Shown: positions 47,042-54,582, numbered from the stretch's first letter. The stretch is 64,000 bases of DNA from Saprospiraceae bacterium (GCA_020630435.1 JAHDBJ010000019.1:18453-82452); one strand, 5' to 3'. Notes: generated from the letters alone by a model not told the origin. Program-made: numbers and translations.

Positions 47042-47791
47042 TTATTTTAATTTCTTATATAAATTAAATTTTCCTAGCCCCATTCTTTGTAGTAAATGAC
47101 ATAAGGATACACGAAGTACACCTAAACCATACTTAGCACTTCTTGTAAAATTTATAGACGAGGCTTCTTCAAAATATTTTGTAGGACATGTTACCTCTGC
47201 TATATGAAAACCTGCATAGATAATCTGAGAAAGCATTTCATTATCAAAAACAAAGTCATCTGAGTTTTCATTAAAATTAATTGTCTCTAAAACCGCTCGA
47301 TTAAATGCCCTATACCCTGTATGATATTCTGATAATTTATAATTAACTAAAAGATTTTGTGTAAATGTTAGAAAACGATTGGCTATAAACTTATAGATGG
47401 GCATCCCTCCTAATAATGCTCCTTTCCCTAAAATTCTAGAGCCTAAAACAACAGGATATAAGTCCTCCCCTATTATGTTTACCATTGTGGGAATCAATTT
47501 AGGTGTATACTGATAATCAGGATGTAACATAATGACAATATCTCCACCTAGGGCTAATGCCTTATTGTATAAAGATTTTTGATTTCCACCATACCCCTTA
47601 TTTTTCTCATGAATGATGATATGTTTGATCCCTATTTGAGCTGCAAGTTTTGAGGTTTCATCCTTACTGGCATCATCACATAGGATAACCTCATCTACCA
47701 AATCAAAAGGTATTTCTTTATATGTTTTTTCAAGTGTTAATGCGGCATTATATGCTGGAAGGACAACAATTACTTTCTTATCTTTATACAT
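47042..47791 (-). CDS. Family 2 glycosyltransferase, polyprenyl-phosphate sugar synthase-like
   Basis: 249 residues. VIVVLPAYNAALTLEKTYKEI, CDDASKDET and IVIMLHPDYQYTPKLIPTM resemble DPM/DPG-synthase-like GT2 proteins. It ends in an amphipathic region without clear membrane helices. It stands alone on the minus strand. It may feed a lipid-linked sugar to the GT-C proteins. Confidence 0.8.
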   Translation of the reverse strand: MYKDKKVIVVLPAYNAALTLEKTYKEIPFDLVDEVILCDDASKDETSKLAAQIGIKHIIIHEKNKGYGGNQKSLYNKALALGGDIVIMLHPDYQYTPKLIPTMVNIIGEDLYPVVLGSRILGKGALLGGMPIYKFIANRFLTFTQNLLVNYKLSEYHTGYRAFNRAVLETINFNENSDDFVFDNEMLSQIIYAGFHIAEVTCPTKYFEEASSINFTRSAKYGLGVLRVSLCHLLQRMGLGKFNLYKKLK

Positions 47792-47934
47792 CTATTGGAA
47801 CTATTATTTCTCACAAAAGAACAAATTCAATGCCTTAAATTCAATTTTTTAATAATAAATTATTCTTAAACAGTTAAAACGAATTAACTTCGTTTCACAA
47901 ACCATTAAATTCAACCCTTAGAGTACATTTAAAG

Positions 47935-48777
47935 ATGCCTAAAAATAGAGATATATTCGTACAAGGAAAAAAAATTCGATTCATTCCTAATGAAGATGAT
48001 TTCATCTCTTTGACTGATATTGACTCCAGTTTTGAAGGAGGTGGTTCTCATATTGAAAATTGGATGCGTAACCGAAATACCGTTGAATTTTTGGGTGTTT
48101 GGGAAAAGGTTCATAATGAAAATTTTAATTCCGTCGAATTCGACGGAATATTCAACCAAACAGGTCTTAACCGATTCAAATTATCTATCAAAAAATGGGT
48201 TAAGGCAACCAATGCTGTAGGAATCAAAGCAAAAGCAGGGAGATATGGTGGTACTTATGCTCATCCCGATATTGCTTTTAATTTTGCTCTTTGGCTCTCC
48301 CCTACTTTTAATGTATACATCTCTAAAGAATTTCAACGACTTAAAATCGCTGAAGCAAAGTCACAAGATGCTCAATTAGATTGGAACTTGAAACGAACCT
48401 TGTCTAAGATCAATTATACTGTTCATACCAATGCTATTAAAGATCATCTAATCCCCAATCGCTTTATTCAAAACAAAGCTATTGGAAGAATCTATGCTGG
48501 AGAAGCTGATATTTTAAATGTTGCTCTATTTGGTATGACGGCCAAAGAATGGAAAATGCAAAACGCTGAACTGAAAGGAAATATGCGTGATCATGCCACA
48601 ACTGAGCAACTATTAGTACTTGTTAATTTAGAAGCCATCAATGCAGAACTCATTAATCAAGGTTTGAGTCAAGATGAACGTATTATTCGGCTTAATGACG
48701 CTGCTATCTCCCAAATGAATGCTATTTTAAACGCTCCAAACACATCCCAACTGCTATCAAAATCTAAAAAAGAATGA
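47935..48777 (+). CDS. KilA-N domain protein
   Basis: 280 residues. The KilA-N DNA-binding domain lies at about 60-150 (NRFKLSIKKWVKATNAVGI; GGTYAHPDIAFNFALWLSP; YISKEFQRLK), as in phage antirepressors and Bacteroidota relatives. The C-terminal half is helical and unassigned. The gene contains a perfect 22-bp palindrome in its own coding sequence. The following DUF1801 gene overlaps by 4 bp. With the nearby plasmid module this looks like mobile-element cargo; its target is unknown. Confidence 0.82.
   Translation: MPKNRDIFVQGKKIRFIPNEDDFISLTDIDSSFEGGGSHIENWMRNRNTVEFLGVWEKVHNENFNSVEFDGIFNQTGLNRFKLSIKKWVKATNAVGIKAKAGRYGGTYAHPDIAFNFALWLSPTFNVYISKEFQRLKIAEAKSQDAQLDWNLKRTLSKINYTVHTNAIKDHLIPNRFIQNKAIGRIYAGEADILNVALFGMTAKEWKMQNAELKGNMRDHATTEQLLVLVNLEAINAELINQGLSQDERIIRLNDAAISQMNAILNAPNTSQLLSKSKKE
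48128..48149. repeat. Perfect 22-bp palindrome within the KilA-N gene
   Basis: Two 11-bp arms with no spacer, centred on GAATTC (48136-48141 flank); the left arm is ATTCCGTCGAA. It encodes part of the NSVEFDGIF segment before the KilA-N core. Its GC content is well above the surroundings. Possible binding site for the protein itself, or chance within a conserved coding motif. Confidence 0.85.
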
Positions 48778-49202
48778 TTATGGCAAAAGCAAAAAATAAA
48801 ACAACTGCCAATAAAGGAAGTGTTACTGATTTTCTAAATACTATTGAGGATGAAAACAAAAGACAGGATGCTTTAAAAATTGTAGAACTAATGCAATCCA
48901 TTACTCAAGAAGAACCTGTTCTTTGGGGGACTAGCATTATTGGGTTTGGTAGTTATCATTACAAATATGAAAGTGGTAGAGAAGGTAATTTTATGAAAGT
49001 CGGTTTTTCTCCTAGAAAACAAAACCTTACTTTATATATAATGCCTGGATTTGAACAGTATGATAAATTAATGGCTCAACTAGGAAAATATAAAACAGGA
49101 AAATCTTGTCTTTACATTAAAAAATTGGAGGATATAAATCGGGAAGTATTGGAAACTCTCATTAAAAATTCTTTTGATTATATGACAGACAAGTATGGTT
49201 AA
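48774..49202 (+). CDS. DUF1801 (YdhG-like) protein
   Basis: 142 residues. FLNTIEDENKRQDALKIVELM, LWGTSIIGFGSYHYKYESG, and FSPRKQNLTLYIM followed by KYKTGKSCLYIKKLEDIN match the DUF1801/YdhG family, small cytoplasmic proteins of unknown function. Starts in an ATGA overlap with the KilA-N gene (or two codons later at 48780), so the two are co-translated. Confidence 0.82.
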   Translation: MIMAKAKNKTTANKGSVTDFLNTIEDENKRQDALKIVELMQSITQEEPVLWGTSIIGFGSYHYKYESGREGNFMKVGFSPRKQNLTLYIMPGFEQYDKLMAQLGKYKTGKSCLYIKKLEDINREVLETLIKNSFDYMTDKYG

Positions 49203-49208
49203 GTAAAG

Positions 49209-49230
49209 TTGAAATAATAAAATATTTCAA
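49209..49230. terminator. AT-rich hairpin after the DUF1801 gene
   Basis: Perfect 8-bp arms TTGAAATA / TATTTCAA with a 6-base loop, starting 7 bp after the stop. There is no T-run, so termination strength is doubtful. Confidence 0.35.
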
Positions 49231-49370
49231 TCTACTGTACCTCTCTTTATTGAATTGTTCTCCTAGCATCCATCTAAAAATTCTAGTAATTAATAGAGAT
49301 TTCTTGAGTTTCTTACTCGTTTCCTACAAATTTGAAGTATTGAATTTATTCATTTCAAAACACTCAATTT

Positions 49371-49559
49371 ATGGAATACCGTATTATTAGAATGACCAAC
49401 TTATTTTCTACTTCAGCCCTAAAACGAGAAGTAGAAAGAGAAATTAACTTACTTGCTGAAGAGGGTTGGGATATTGTTAGTGTATCATTCAGTTTTACAG
49501 CAATGTTAATCTCTGCTGCTTTTATTACCATAAAAAGATCAGATAAGGATACTCTATAA
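49371..49559 (+). CDS. Small DUF4177-like protein
   Basis: 62 residues: YRIIRMTNLFS, then KREVEREINLLAEEGWDIVSVSFSF, then a hydrophobic end with ITIKRSD. The pattern (strand, helix, EEGWDIVSV) resembles DUF4177 proteins. Starts 168 bp after the DUF1801 gene. Function unknown; small size keeps confidence moderate. Confidence 0.55.
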   Translation: MEYRIIRMTNLFSTSALKREVEREINLLAEEGWDIVSVSFSFTAMLISAAFITIKRSDKDTL

Positions 49560-49916
49560 ATGTTATTTTTACATTATGGGAATGAATAACTAGGGAACAA
49601 ACACAAAACATATTAAGCTAAAACCTCAAAAAACTTTTTTAAAAAATTTATATAATTCATTCCTCCATTTCGTTCTATTAACCTTCTAAAAAGAGAAGTC
49701 TGTATCTAAAATGATTGGATTAGATAAGTAACAATTTTTAGTATCAAAATATGAAGAACTGATCCAAAAAGGAGACCGATTAATCCTAAAGAATAATCTT
49801 AAAAGTGCTATGTTAAAATTAGAAGTTGTCAAAAGCAACTTTCAAAATCGACAAGAAACCATCTCAAAATTGATAAAATTCCATCTCACTTAAACACCAA
49901 ATTAGTTGGTAACAAA
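49560..49916. other. Gap of 357 bp with gene remains
   Basis: The first 150 bp show nothing I can name, apart from AT-rich runs. The right half holds the disrupted frame listed separately (49711-49893). No promoter or repeat stands out. Confidence 0.5.
49711..49893 (+). pseudogene. Disrupted small coding frame
   Basis: From ATG at 49711 the frame reads MIGLDK, hits TAA at 49729-49731 (one base from CAA), then continues for 53 residues with protein-like helical sequence (FLVSKYEELIQKGDRLI; MLKLEVVKSNFQNRQ) to a TAA at 49891. No start codon restores most of it. Best read as a decayed small gene. The family is not recognised. Confidence 0.35.
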
Positions 49917-50354
49917 TCAAAAGTCTGTTAATTCTTTTAGTGAATTAACTTGAGGAATATCATATTTTTGACATACAATGTCAACGTTTCCTTTACGCCA
50001 ATATCCTTCAGGACAACAAACTAAGAGTTTAGTTGTTCTAGCAAATAGTCCTAATTCTAGTAATGAGATTGGTGCTTTAGTTAGTGGGTCAAAATACATC
50101 AAGATTTTATCTGCTCGTTCTAAAGCCTCTAGTTCCCATTCTACTTGACCTCTAAATTCTATATTTTCTATGCTTTGTTTCCAAGAAGCATCCCATTCTT
50201 TTCTTCTTGGGTTCAAAATGGTTATATCCCTACTTAATAAATTTTGGATTATATAGTTTTGCCAATCTATGGCTTTATCCTGTTCAATACTACCTGCTAA
50301 AAAGACTGAATAATATTGGATATCTAGTTTTTCTGGAGCTGTAATTAATTGCAT
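49917..50354 (-). CDS. Nucleoside 2-deoxyribosyltransferase-like protein
   Basis: 145 residues. VFLAGSIEQDKAIDWQNYI, ILNPRRKEWDASW, FRGQVEWELEALERAD and ISLLELGLFA match the Nuc_deoxyri_tr2 group (nucleoside deoxyribosyltransferase fold; the Glu in ELG is the expected nucleophile). Many members of this fold act in nucleotide salvage or defence, and the true substrate is unknown. It lies 62 bp behind the parG-like gene, and the gap carries the same palindrome as the partition site, so it is probably a member of the partition regulon. Confidence 0.8.
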   Translation of the reverse strand: MQLITAPEKLDIQYYSVFLAGSIEQDKAIDWQNYIIQNLLSRDITILNPRRKEWDASWKQSIENIEFRGQVEWELEALERADKILMYFDPLTKAPISLLELGLFARTTKLLVCCPEGYWRKGNVDIVCQKYDIPQVNSLKELTDF

Positions 50355-50364
50355 ATTTATAGAC

Positions 50365-50380
50365 TTACATATTTATGTAA
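50365..50380. promoter_or_regulatory. Partition-type operator palindrome
   Basis: TTACATATTTATGTAA, a perfect palindrome with a TT centre. The same bases recur at 51645-51660 in the repeat array before parA. Its place just upstream of the deoxyribosyltransferase-like gene suggests binding by the ribbon-helix-helix partner protein. Confidence 0.55.
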
Positions 50381-50416
50381 ACATTAATAAAAAATTAAAA
50401 ATCAAGTTATTACATT

Positions 50417-50782
50417 TTATTTCTTACGCTTTCTAGGAGGATAATATCCCTTTTTTGTTAAATCTGGTTTTACCAATTGCTCAAAAATATATTCTACCAT
50501 ATCAATTTCTTCAAAGAAAGAATAATCCCTTAATGCTCTATGCAAATCCTCATCAATGTTGAAGGTAGAGCGTTTTTTTAGTGGAGGTGGTGGAGTACTT
50601 CGTTTAGGAATTACAACTTCCTTTGGCTTCTTTATAGGCGTTTTAAGCGACTTTTGTGTCGAACGCCTTCTACTTGGCGGTTTCGGCTTAATAATGCTCT
50701 CAGCAGCCTTTAAATCAACTTCTTTCTTAAAATCAACCTCATTTAATCCTTCTAATTCTATGATTTGTTTCTTTTTTGCCAT
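50417..50782 (-). CDS. ParG-like ribbon-helix-helix centromere-binding protein
   Basis: 121 residues from the ATG at 50782 (an upstream TTG is unlikely). Residues 1-70 are basic, Lys/Pro-rich and unstructured, with an Arg cluster at 38-40 like the arginine finger of ParG. Residues 71-104 (RSTFNIDEDLHRALRDYS...DMVEYIFEQL) form a strand-helix-helix RHH DNA-binding motif. It ends in a basic tail. It follows parA by 26 bp. Expected role: binding the TACATA array, stimulating the ParA ATPase, and repressing the operon, as in type Ib partition systems. Confidence 0.72.
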   Translation of the reverse strand: MAKKKQIIELEGLNEVDFKKEVDLKAAESIIKPKPPSRRRSTQKSLKTPIKKPKEVVIPKRSTPPPPLKKRSTFNIDEDLHRALRDYSFFEEIDMVEYIFEQLVKPDLTKKGYYPPRKRKK

Positions 50783-50808
50783 TTTAATCAAAATTTTAAG
50801 TCAAAAAA

Positions 50809-51456
50809 TCAAATTTGCTTGATGGTTCGAACAATGTCATTCACTAATCCTTTTATTTCCTCCTTAGCTTTGTTATCATTATATTCTAAAACGCCTTTTC
50901 CTTCATGGGTTACCTCTGCATAAGCAACTCGATTGTGTAACTTTGAAGGAAGTAGACGTTTACCAAAGGTTTTAGACATCGATTCTGCAAAATTTTTATG
51001 CAAAGAAATACGACCATCATACTCATTTACAACAAAATAGACTGGAATTTTCTTTTCTTTTGTTATCTCTAAAGAACGCACCTTTCGGACAAATTGGTTG
51101 ATAGTGTTGGTCTCTTGTTCTCCTTTAGGTAGTAATGGTACTATAACCAAATTACTCATCAACACAATCATATCTGAAATAGGGACTTGTGATGGAGGGC
51201 TATCAACAATAACTAGATCATATTTTTCATTTAACTCCTTGATTTTGAATGCAATTTCTTCTTTATTATTTTCTCTTATTACTTCAATTTTAGGAAGAGA
51301 ATCTGGTCTTTTTTTTGCCCAAGAGACTGTATTTGCTGAATCATCAGCGTCTACAATACAGACTGAACGTCCTGCATGTGCAAAACAAACTGCTATATTT
51401 TCTGATAAAGTAGTCTTCCCTACCCCTCCTTTGTATGATATTAATGAAATAACCAT
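50809..51456 (-). CDS. parA: ParA/ParF-type partition ATPase
   Basis: 215 residues from the ATG at 51456. The longer in-frame start at 51582 only translates the TACATA repeats into low-complexity sequence. Deviant Walker A KGGVGKTT at 9-16, IVDADDSANTVSWAKKR (Walker A'), and LVIVDSPPS (Walker B). It lacks an N-terminal HTH, as in ParF-like (type Ib) proteins. It forms nucleotide-dependent polymers or gradients on the nucleoid that move plasmid copies apart. Operon with the ParG-like gene. Confidence 0.88.
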   Translation of the reverse strand: MVISLISYKGGVGKTTLSENIAVCFAHAGRSVCIVDADDSANTVSWAKKRPDSLPKIEVIRENNKEEIAFKIKELNEKYDLVIVDSPPSQVPISDMIVLMSNLVIVPLLPKGEQETNTINQFVRKVRSLEITKEKKIPVYFVVNEYDGRISLHKNFAESMSKTFGKRLLPSKLHNRVAYAEVTHEGKGVLEYNDNKAKEEIKGLVNDIVRTIKQI

Positions 51457-51493
51457 GATTTTTGAATTTGGAATGAATATTTGTGTATATAAA

Positions 51494-51676
51494 TACATAC
51501 ATTGAAGCGTATGTACATACAAATATACATATTTATATACATAAAACAATATAAATTTACATAATTTTATAAATACATACACTTATACGAACAAACATAC
51601 ATAAGACCATACATCTTTTTTTATGTAAGGATAGACATATACCAATACATATTTATGTAAATACGTAATTACATAC
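51494..51676. promoter_or_regulatory. Candidate centromere (parS-like) repeat array
   Basis: About ten TACATA/TATGTA-type half-sites in both orientations between the rep and par genes. Examples: TACATAC at 51494, the 12-bp palindrome GTATGTACATAC at 51509-51520, TACATAC at 51574, and TACATA-TT-TATGTA at 51646-51659. Type Ib centromeres lie upstream of the par genes and consist of such short repeats bound by RHH proteins. The par promoter is embedded in it. Confidence 0.65.
51520..51549 (-). promoter_or_regulatory. Promoter of the parA-parG operon
   Basis: Minus strand: TTG (51547-51549), 19 bp, TATATTTG (51520-51527), a full match to the Bacteroidota pattern. It lies 64 bp before the parA start and overlaps TACATA half-sites, so autorepression by the RHH protein is likely. 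Confidence 0.6.
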
Positions 51677-51705
51677 AGCAATAATTATGCACAATGAACC
51701 TTCTA

Positions 51706-53070
51706 TTAAGATTTATTCAATGCTTCTTTTAGTTTTTCTAACTCTAATTCTTGTTGTCGAATTAATTTAAACTGATCAGGGTAGGCTTTTGTAATTAAAA
51801 GATGAATTTGTGACTTCACTATAGGATTTCCAGTATGATAATTTTCTAACGCAGTTTTTGAGTCATCATATGATTTTTGAAAAACATGTGATTTTTTTCC
51901 TTGCACAATCGCCTCCATCAAAATATCTAGATCCAATTCTACTAGTTGTTTGACTAACTCCTGACGTTGTTCACTAATCGATTTACTTAACTTTTCAATC
52001 TCTGTTTTCTTAGCCTTTCGTTTTTCTCTTTCTGATTTGATTTTTTTATCTATATTCTGTTCATTCCAAACTACATCCATTTTTTTATTATGATAATCTT
52101 CTTCTAAAGATTTTATAAAATAACCTTTGGGATTTTTCACCTTTCCTTCTAGAATTATATCATGCAACATTTTTAATTTATAATCAAAATAAGCATCAAT
52201 ATCTTCATAAAACTCAATAGCTTTTCTTCTTTTATTTGTATCTTTTAGCCAATCAAATCCTTTTTTATAGATTTCTATTGCTTTTTTACTAGAATATCCA
52301 ATATTTTTTATTCTAGATATAATTCCTTCATTAACAACTTCAGTAGCCACTTCTAAACCTGCAATTCGTTCTGATTTTACATTTTTATTCTTATAAATGT
52401 AAAATTTTAAGTACTTCACTTTTCGTTGTTCTCGTTCTTCCTCCAATTCAAAGTAAATATCTGATCGTTCTTTCAACTCTTTTTGAGCTTTTTTCAATAC
52501 ACTCCTTTTGAATGCTTTATATTCTGCATATTTGTTTTCTAATCCAAGTATATATTTTAAATTATCTACCTCATAAGTCACCTCACTCTTAAACTCATGT
52601 GATTTTAAGATCTCATACAAACGAATAGAATAACCACTCTTTAAGTGTAATATATTTTTAAACTGATATTTAGTAAAATGACTTTTTAGTTGAAGCAAAT
52701 AGGGGCGAAGTTCATCTGAAAATTCAAATGTAACATATCCTGAATTAGGTTTAATATTAGCGGAAGCTATCCAGTTAATAATCAACTTTTCACCATTATC
52801 TTTTATAATCCTTAATGGTTTTGTATTAAGAGAGTAGATTATATCTTCTACATCCTTATAAATAGAACCCCATTTAGAATTTCCTGTATTCAATACTTTC
52901 TCTATCTCCTTAACCTTTACTTTCTGATAACGAAAAATTTTATCGTCTGGTTTTATTAAAGACGCTACATATAATATAAACTTTTGTTCCCTAATGTTTA
53001 ATTTATATCTAGCCTCAATAATTTTATTGGACTTGACAACAACAAGTTCTTGATTATTTTTTTTATTCAC
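51706..53070 (-). CDS. repB: Rep_3 family plasmid replication initiator
   Basis: 454 residues from a GTG at 53070. The first winged-helix domain (about 7-125) starts VVKSNKIIEARYKLNIREQK, the family signature; the second (about 130-235) has HLKSGYSIRLYEILKSHEF and a typical FKRSVLKKAQKEL. The C-terminal 200 residues are charged and coiled-coil-like. Rep_3 proteins bind iterons, open the origin as monomers and repress their own gene as dimers. The iterons lie directly upstream (53140-53816). This indicates an extrachromosomal or integrated plasmid replicon. Confidence 0.93.
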   Translation of the reverse strand: MNKKNNQELVVVKSNKIIEARYKLNIREQKFILYVASLIKPDDKIFRYQKVKVKEIEKVLNTGNSKWGSIYKDVEDIIYSLNTKPLRIIKDNGEKLIINWIASANIKPNSGYVTFEFSDELRPYLLQLKSHFTKYQFKNILHLKSGYSIRLYEILKSHEFKSEVTYEVDNLKYILGLENKYAEYKAFKRSVLKKAQKELKERSDIYFELEEEREQRKVKYLKFYIYKNKNVKSERIAGLEVATEVVNEGIISRIKNIGYSSKKAIEIYKKGFDWLKDTNKRRKAIEFYEDIDAYFDYKLKMLHDIILEGKVKNPKGYFIKSLEEDYHNKKMDVVWNEQNIDKKIKSEREKRKAKKTEIEKLSKSISEQRQELVKQLVELDLDILMEAIVQGKKSHVFQKSYDDSKTALENYHTGNPIVKSQIHLLITKAYPDQFKLIRQQELELEKLKEALNKS

Positions 53071-53123
53071 AGATTATAATAATTATATCTACACTTAATT
53101 AGTTTATCAACTATATCTCTCAA

Positions 53124-53131
53124 CAAAAATA
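53124..53131 (-). promoter_or_regulatory. Candidate -7 box of the rep gene
   Basis: Minus strand TATTTTTG (TAnnTTTG) 54 bp before the GTG at 53070, next to the first, degenerate iteron. No -33 TTG at normal distance. Binding of Rep to the adjoining iterons would cover it. Confidence 0.45.
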
Positions 53132-53139
53132 GTGTATTT

Positions 53140-53271
53140 ATTTATAAAATATACACCTTTCACCCCTTTTTTATACACATCTTCCCCTAAAGTATTACAC
53201 TATTAACCCTGTAAAAGTACACTAATCTCCCTGTTTCAGTACACCTTTTACCCTGTTTCAATACACTTTCA
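53140..53271 (+). repeat. Iteron array I: six tandem 22-bp units
   Basis: Units start at 53140, 53162, 53184, 53206, 53228 and 53250, exactly 22 bp apart (two helical turns). Consensus ACCCTGTTTYARTACACYTT. The last three match well; the first three are degenerate and keep mainly the TACAC part. Expected Rep binding sites. Confidence 0.85.
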
Positions 53272-53439
53272 TAAAACTAAATAATTGAATTTCAAATAGA
53301 TACTAAGCCCTTAAAAAAGAAAAAGTTAAACTATATAATAAAACAAACATCAGTTTGTATATAAATTATAAGAAAGATGAAGAATTTTTTCTTTGAATTA
53401 GATGACTCTATATAAAATGTAGGAAAAAATAATACAAAC

Positions 53440-53483
53440 ACCCTGTTTTAATACACCTTTCACCCTGTTTTAATACACTTTAT
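53440..53483 (+). repeat. Iteron array II: two tandem 22-bp units
   Basis: Units at 53440 and 53462 both read ACCCTGTTTTAATACAC, then CTTTC or TTTAT. These are the best copies in the region and are in the same orientation as array I, about 170 bp away. Confidence 0.88.
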
Positions 53484-53637
53484 TCCTTTTTTTAGTAATT
53501 TTTTTGTGTATTTATTTTGTTTAAATCCTATTATTAAGATAACACTTATCATTTAGATGGAGTTAGGATCATTAAATAAACTTTGAAGAGAACATTTTTC
53601 GTAGGAAAATGTAGAGAGAGAGTATCAATTCAGTTAC

Positions 53638-53659
53638 AAAAGGTGTATTAAAATAGGGT
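53638..53659 (-). repeat. Inverted single iteron
   Basis: On the minus strand ACCCTATTTTAATACACC, one base from the consensus. It is opposite in orientation to arrays I and II, as often seen for iterons used in copy-number handcuffing or inc control. Confidence 0.75.
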
Positions 53660-53794
53660 GCAGTAGTATAAAGCAATGATATGATTTTTAATCATAGAAG
53701 CTAAAAGGAAAGGCTCTAAGACTAAAAAATCATAAAAGTAAATTAAAAGTCAAAAGACTACTAAACAGTTGATTATTAGGTTGAAGTTTTATTT

Positions 53795-53816
53795 ATAAGG
53801 TGTATAAGTTTAGGGT
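53795..53816 (-). repeat. Degenerate inverted iteron
   Basis: On the minus strand ACCCTAAACTTATACACC, which keeps ACCCT and ATACACC. Marks the right edge of the origin region, about 100 bp before the next gene. Confidence 0.5.
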
Positions 53817-53866
53817 ATAAATATTATAATGGATGTTAAATTTTTTAAATAAAATAGTCAAAGTTT

Positions 53867-53895
53867 TTGTTGTGTATAGAAATTGAGTAATTTTG
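53867..53895 (+). promoter_or_regulatory. Promoter of the right-hand polysaccharide operon
   Basis: TTG (53867-53869), 18 bp, TAATTTTG (53888-53895): a full match to the Bacteroidota promoter, with the ATG at 53912 only 16 bp beyond the -7 box, so the leader would be very short. Confidence 0.5.
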
Positions 53896-53911
53896 TTGCA
53901 CAATTTTGATT

Positions 53912-54445
53912 ATGATAGAAACATTGATTTCATCCAAAACAAGAATAAAGCTGATGTTGAAGTTTTTTTTAAACAGCAACACAACGGCTTATTTACGAGG
54001 TTTGGAGAGTGAATTTGGAGAATCAACAAATGCTATTCGTTTAGAATTAAATCGTTTTGAAGGAGCAGGAATGTTGTCTTCATATACAAAAGGAAATAAG
54101 AAGTTTTTTAGAGCAAATACTAAACATCCACTATTTGGAGAAGTTCATAATATTCTTTTAAAATATGTTGGTTTAGATAAAATAATCAAAAATGTTATCA
54201 ATAGTTTGGGAGATGTAGATCGTGTATTTGTTGTAGGTGAATTTTCAAAAGGACTGGATAGTGATATTATTGATTTGGTATTTGTAGGCAATATTGATAA
54301 AATATATTTACTCAAACTTATAGAAAAGACAGAAGATTTAATTAACCGAAAGGTTAGATATATCATATATACAAAAGAAGAATCTAAAAATATAGATTGG
54401 GATAATTATAACCCAGCTCCTTTACTTCTATGGAGTAAGGATTGA
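53912..54445 (+). CDS. HTH/nucleotidyltransferase-like regulator of polysaccharide operons
   Basis: 177 residues from the ATG at 53912 (a TTG two codons earlier is less likely). Residues about 8-70 form a winged helix (AYLRGLESEFGESTNAIRLELN; LSSYTKGNKKFFRANT), and 95-160 resemble a nucleotidyltransferase fold without a full catalytic triad (VFVVGEFSKGLDSDIIDLVFVG). A similar protein is common at the start of Bacteroidota exopolysaccharide operons before UDP-sugar dehydrogenase and UpxY genes. Likely a transcriptional sensor; ligand unknown. Confidence 0.75.
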   Translation: MIETLISSKTRIKLMLKFFLNSNTTAYLRGLESEFGESTNAIRLELNRFEGAGMLSSYTKGNKKFFRANTKHPLFGEVHNILLKYVGLDKIIKNVINSLGDVDRVFVVGEFSKGLDSDIIDLVFVGNIDKIYLLKLIEKTEDLINRKVRYIIYTKEESKNIDWDNYNPAPLLLWSKD

Positions 54446-54469
54446 GGAAGTAGACTAAACAAAAAGAAT

Positions 54470-54540
54470 AAGACACCTTTAAATTTTACTTTGATTATTA
54501 AATAGGGTGTTACTTTTCATAATAAAGGTGTTTTATTTTT
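54470..54540 (+). terminator. Intrinsic terminator after the regulator gene
   Basis: Arms GACACCTTTA (from 54471) and TAAAGGTGTT (54523-54532) can pair, and TTTATTTTTT follows. The loop is about 40 nt. If it works, the downstream sugar genes need antitermination or a separate promoter; UpxY-type factors act this way. Confidence 0.5.
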
Positions 54541-54582
54541 TTGTTTTCCAACTATGACAAAACTTAAGAAAAGAGATACATA

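Larger units (their letters stand above)
53071..53866. other. Predicted origin of replication region
   Basis: Roughly 800 bp without genes, holding the iterons (listed separately), AT-rich DNA between them, and small inverted repeats: GATAACACTTATC at 53538-53550, ACATTTTTC/GGAAAATGT at 53592-53612, TATGATT/AATCATA at 53680-53696. No exact DnaA box (TTATCCACA) was seen. The combination of rep gene, iterons and AT-rich DNA is that of an iteron-controlled origin. Confidence 0.75.

Noticed and set aside
47877..47895. Small hairpin AAACGAA/TTCGTTT before the KilA-N gene as a terminator
   Set aside because: Stem is only 7 bp and lacks a proper T-run; too weak to call.
47935..49893. KilA-N region considered as a prophage
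   Set aside because: No capsid, terminase, integrase or other phage genes nearby; only a KilA-N protein and small DUF genes are present.
51097..51505. Open frame of 135 codons opposite parA
   Set aside because: Antisense shadow; parA motifs on the minus strand are complete.
51457..51582. N-terminal extension of ParA by 42 residues
   Set aside because: It is only the translation of the TACATA repeat array; the true protein starts at the ATG before the Walker A motif.
53140..53483. 22-bp repeats considered as a CRISPR array
   Set aside because: Units are directly adjacent without unique spacers and lie upstream of a Rep_3 gene with no cas genes; they are iterons.
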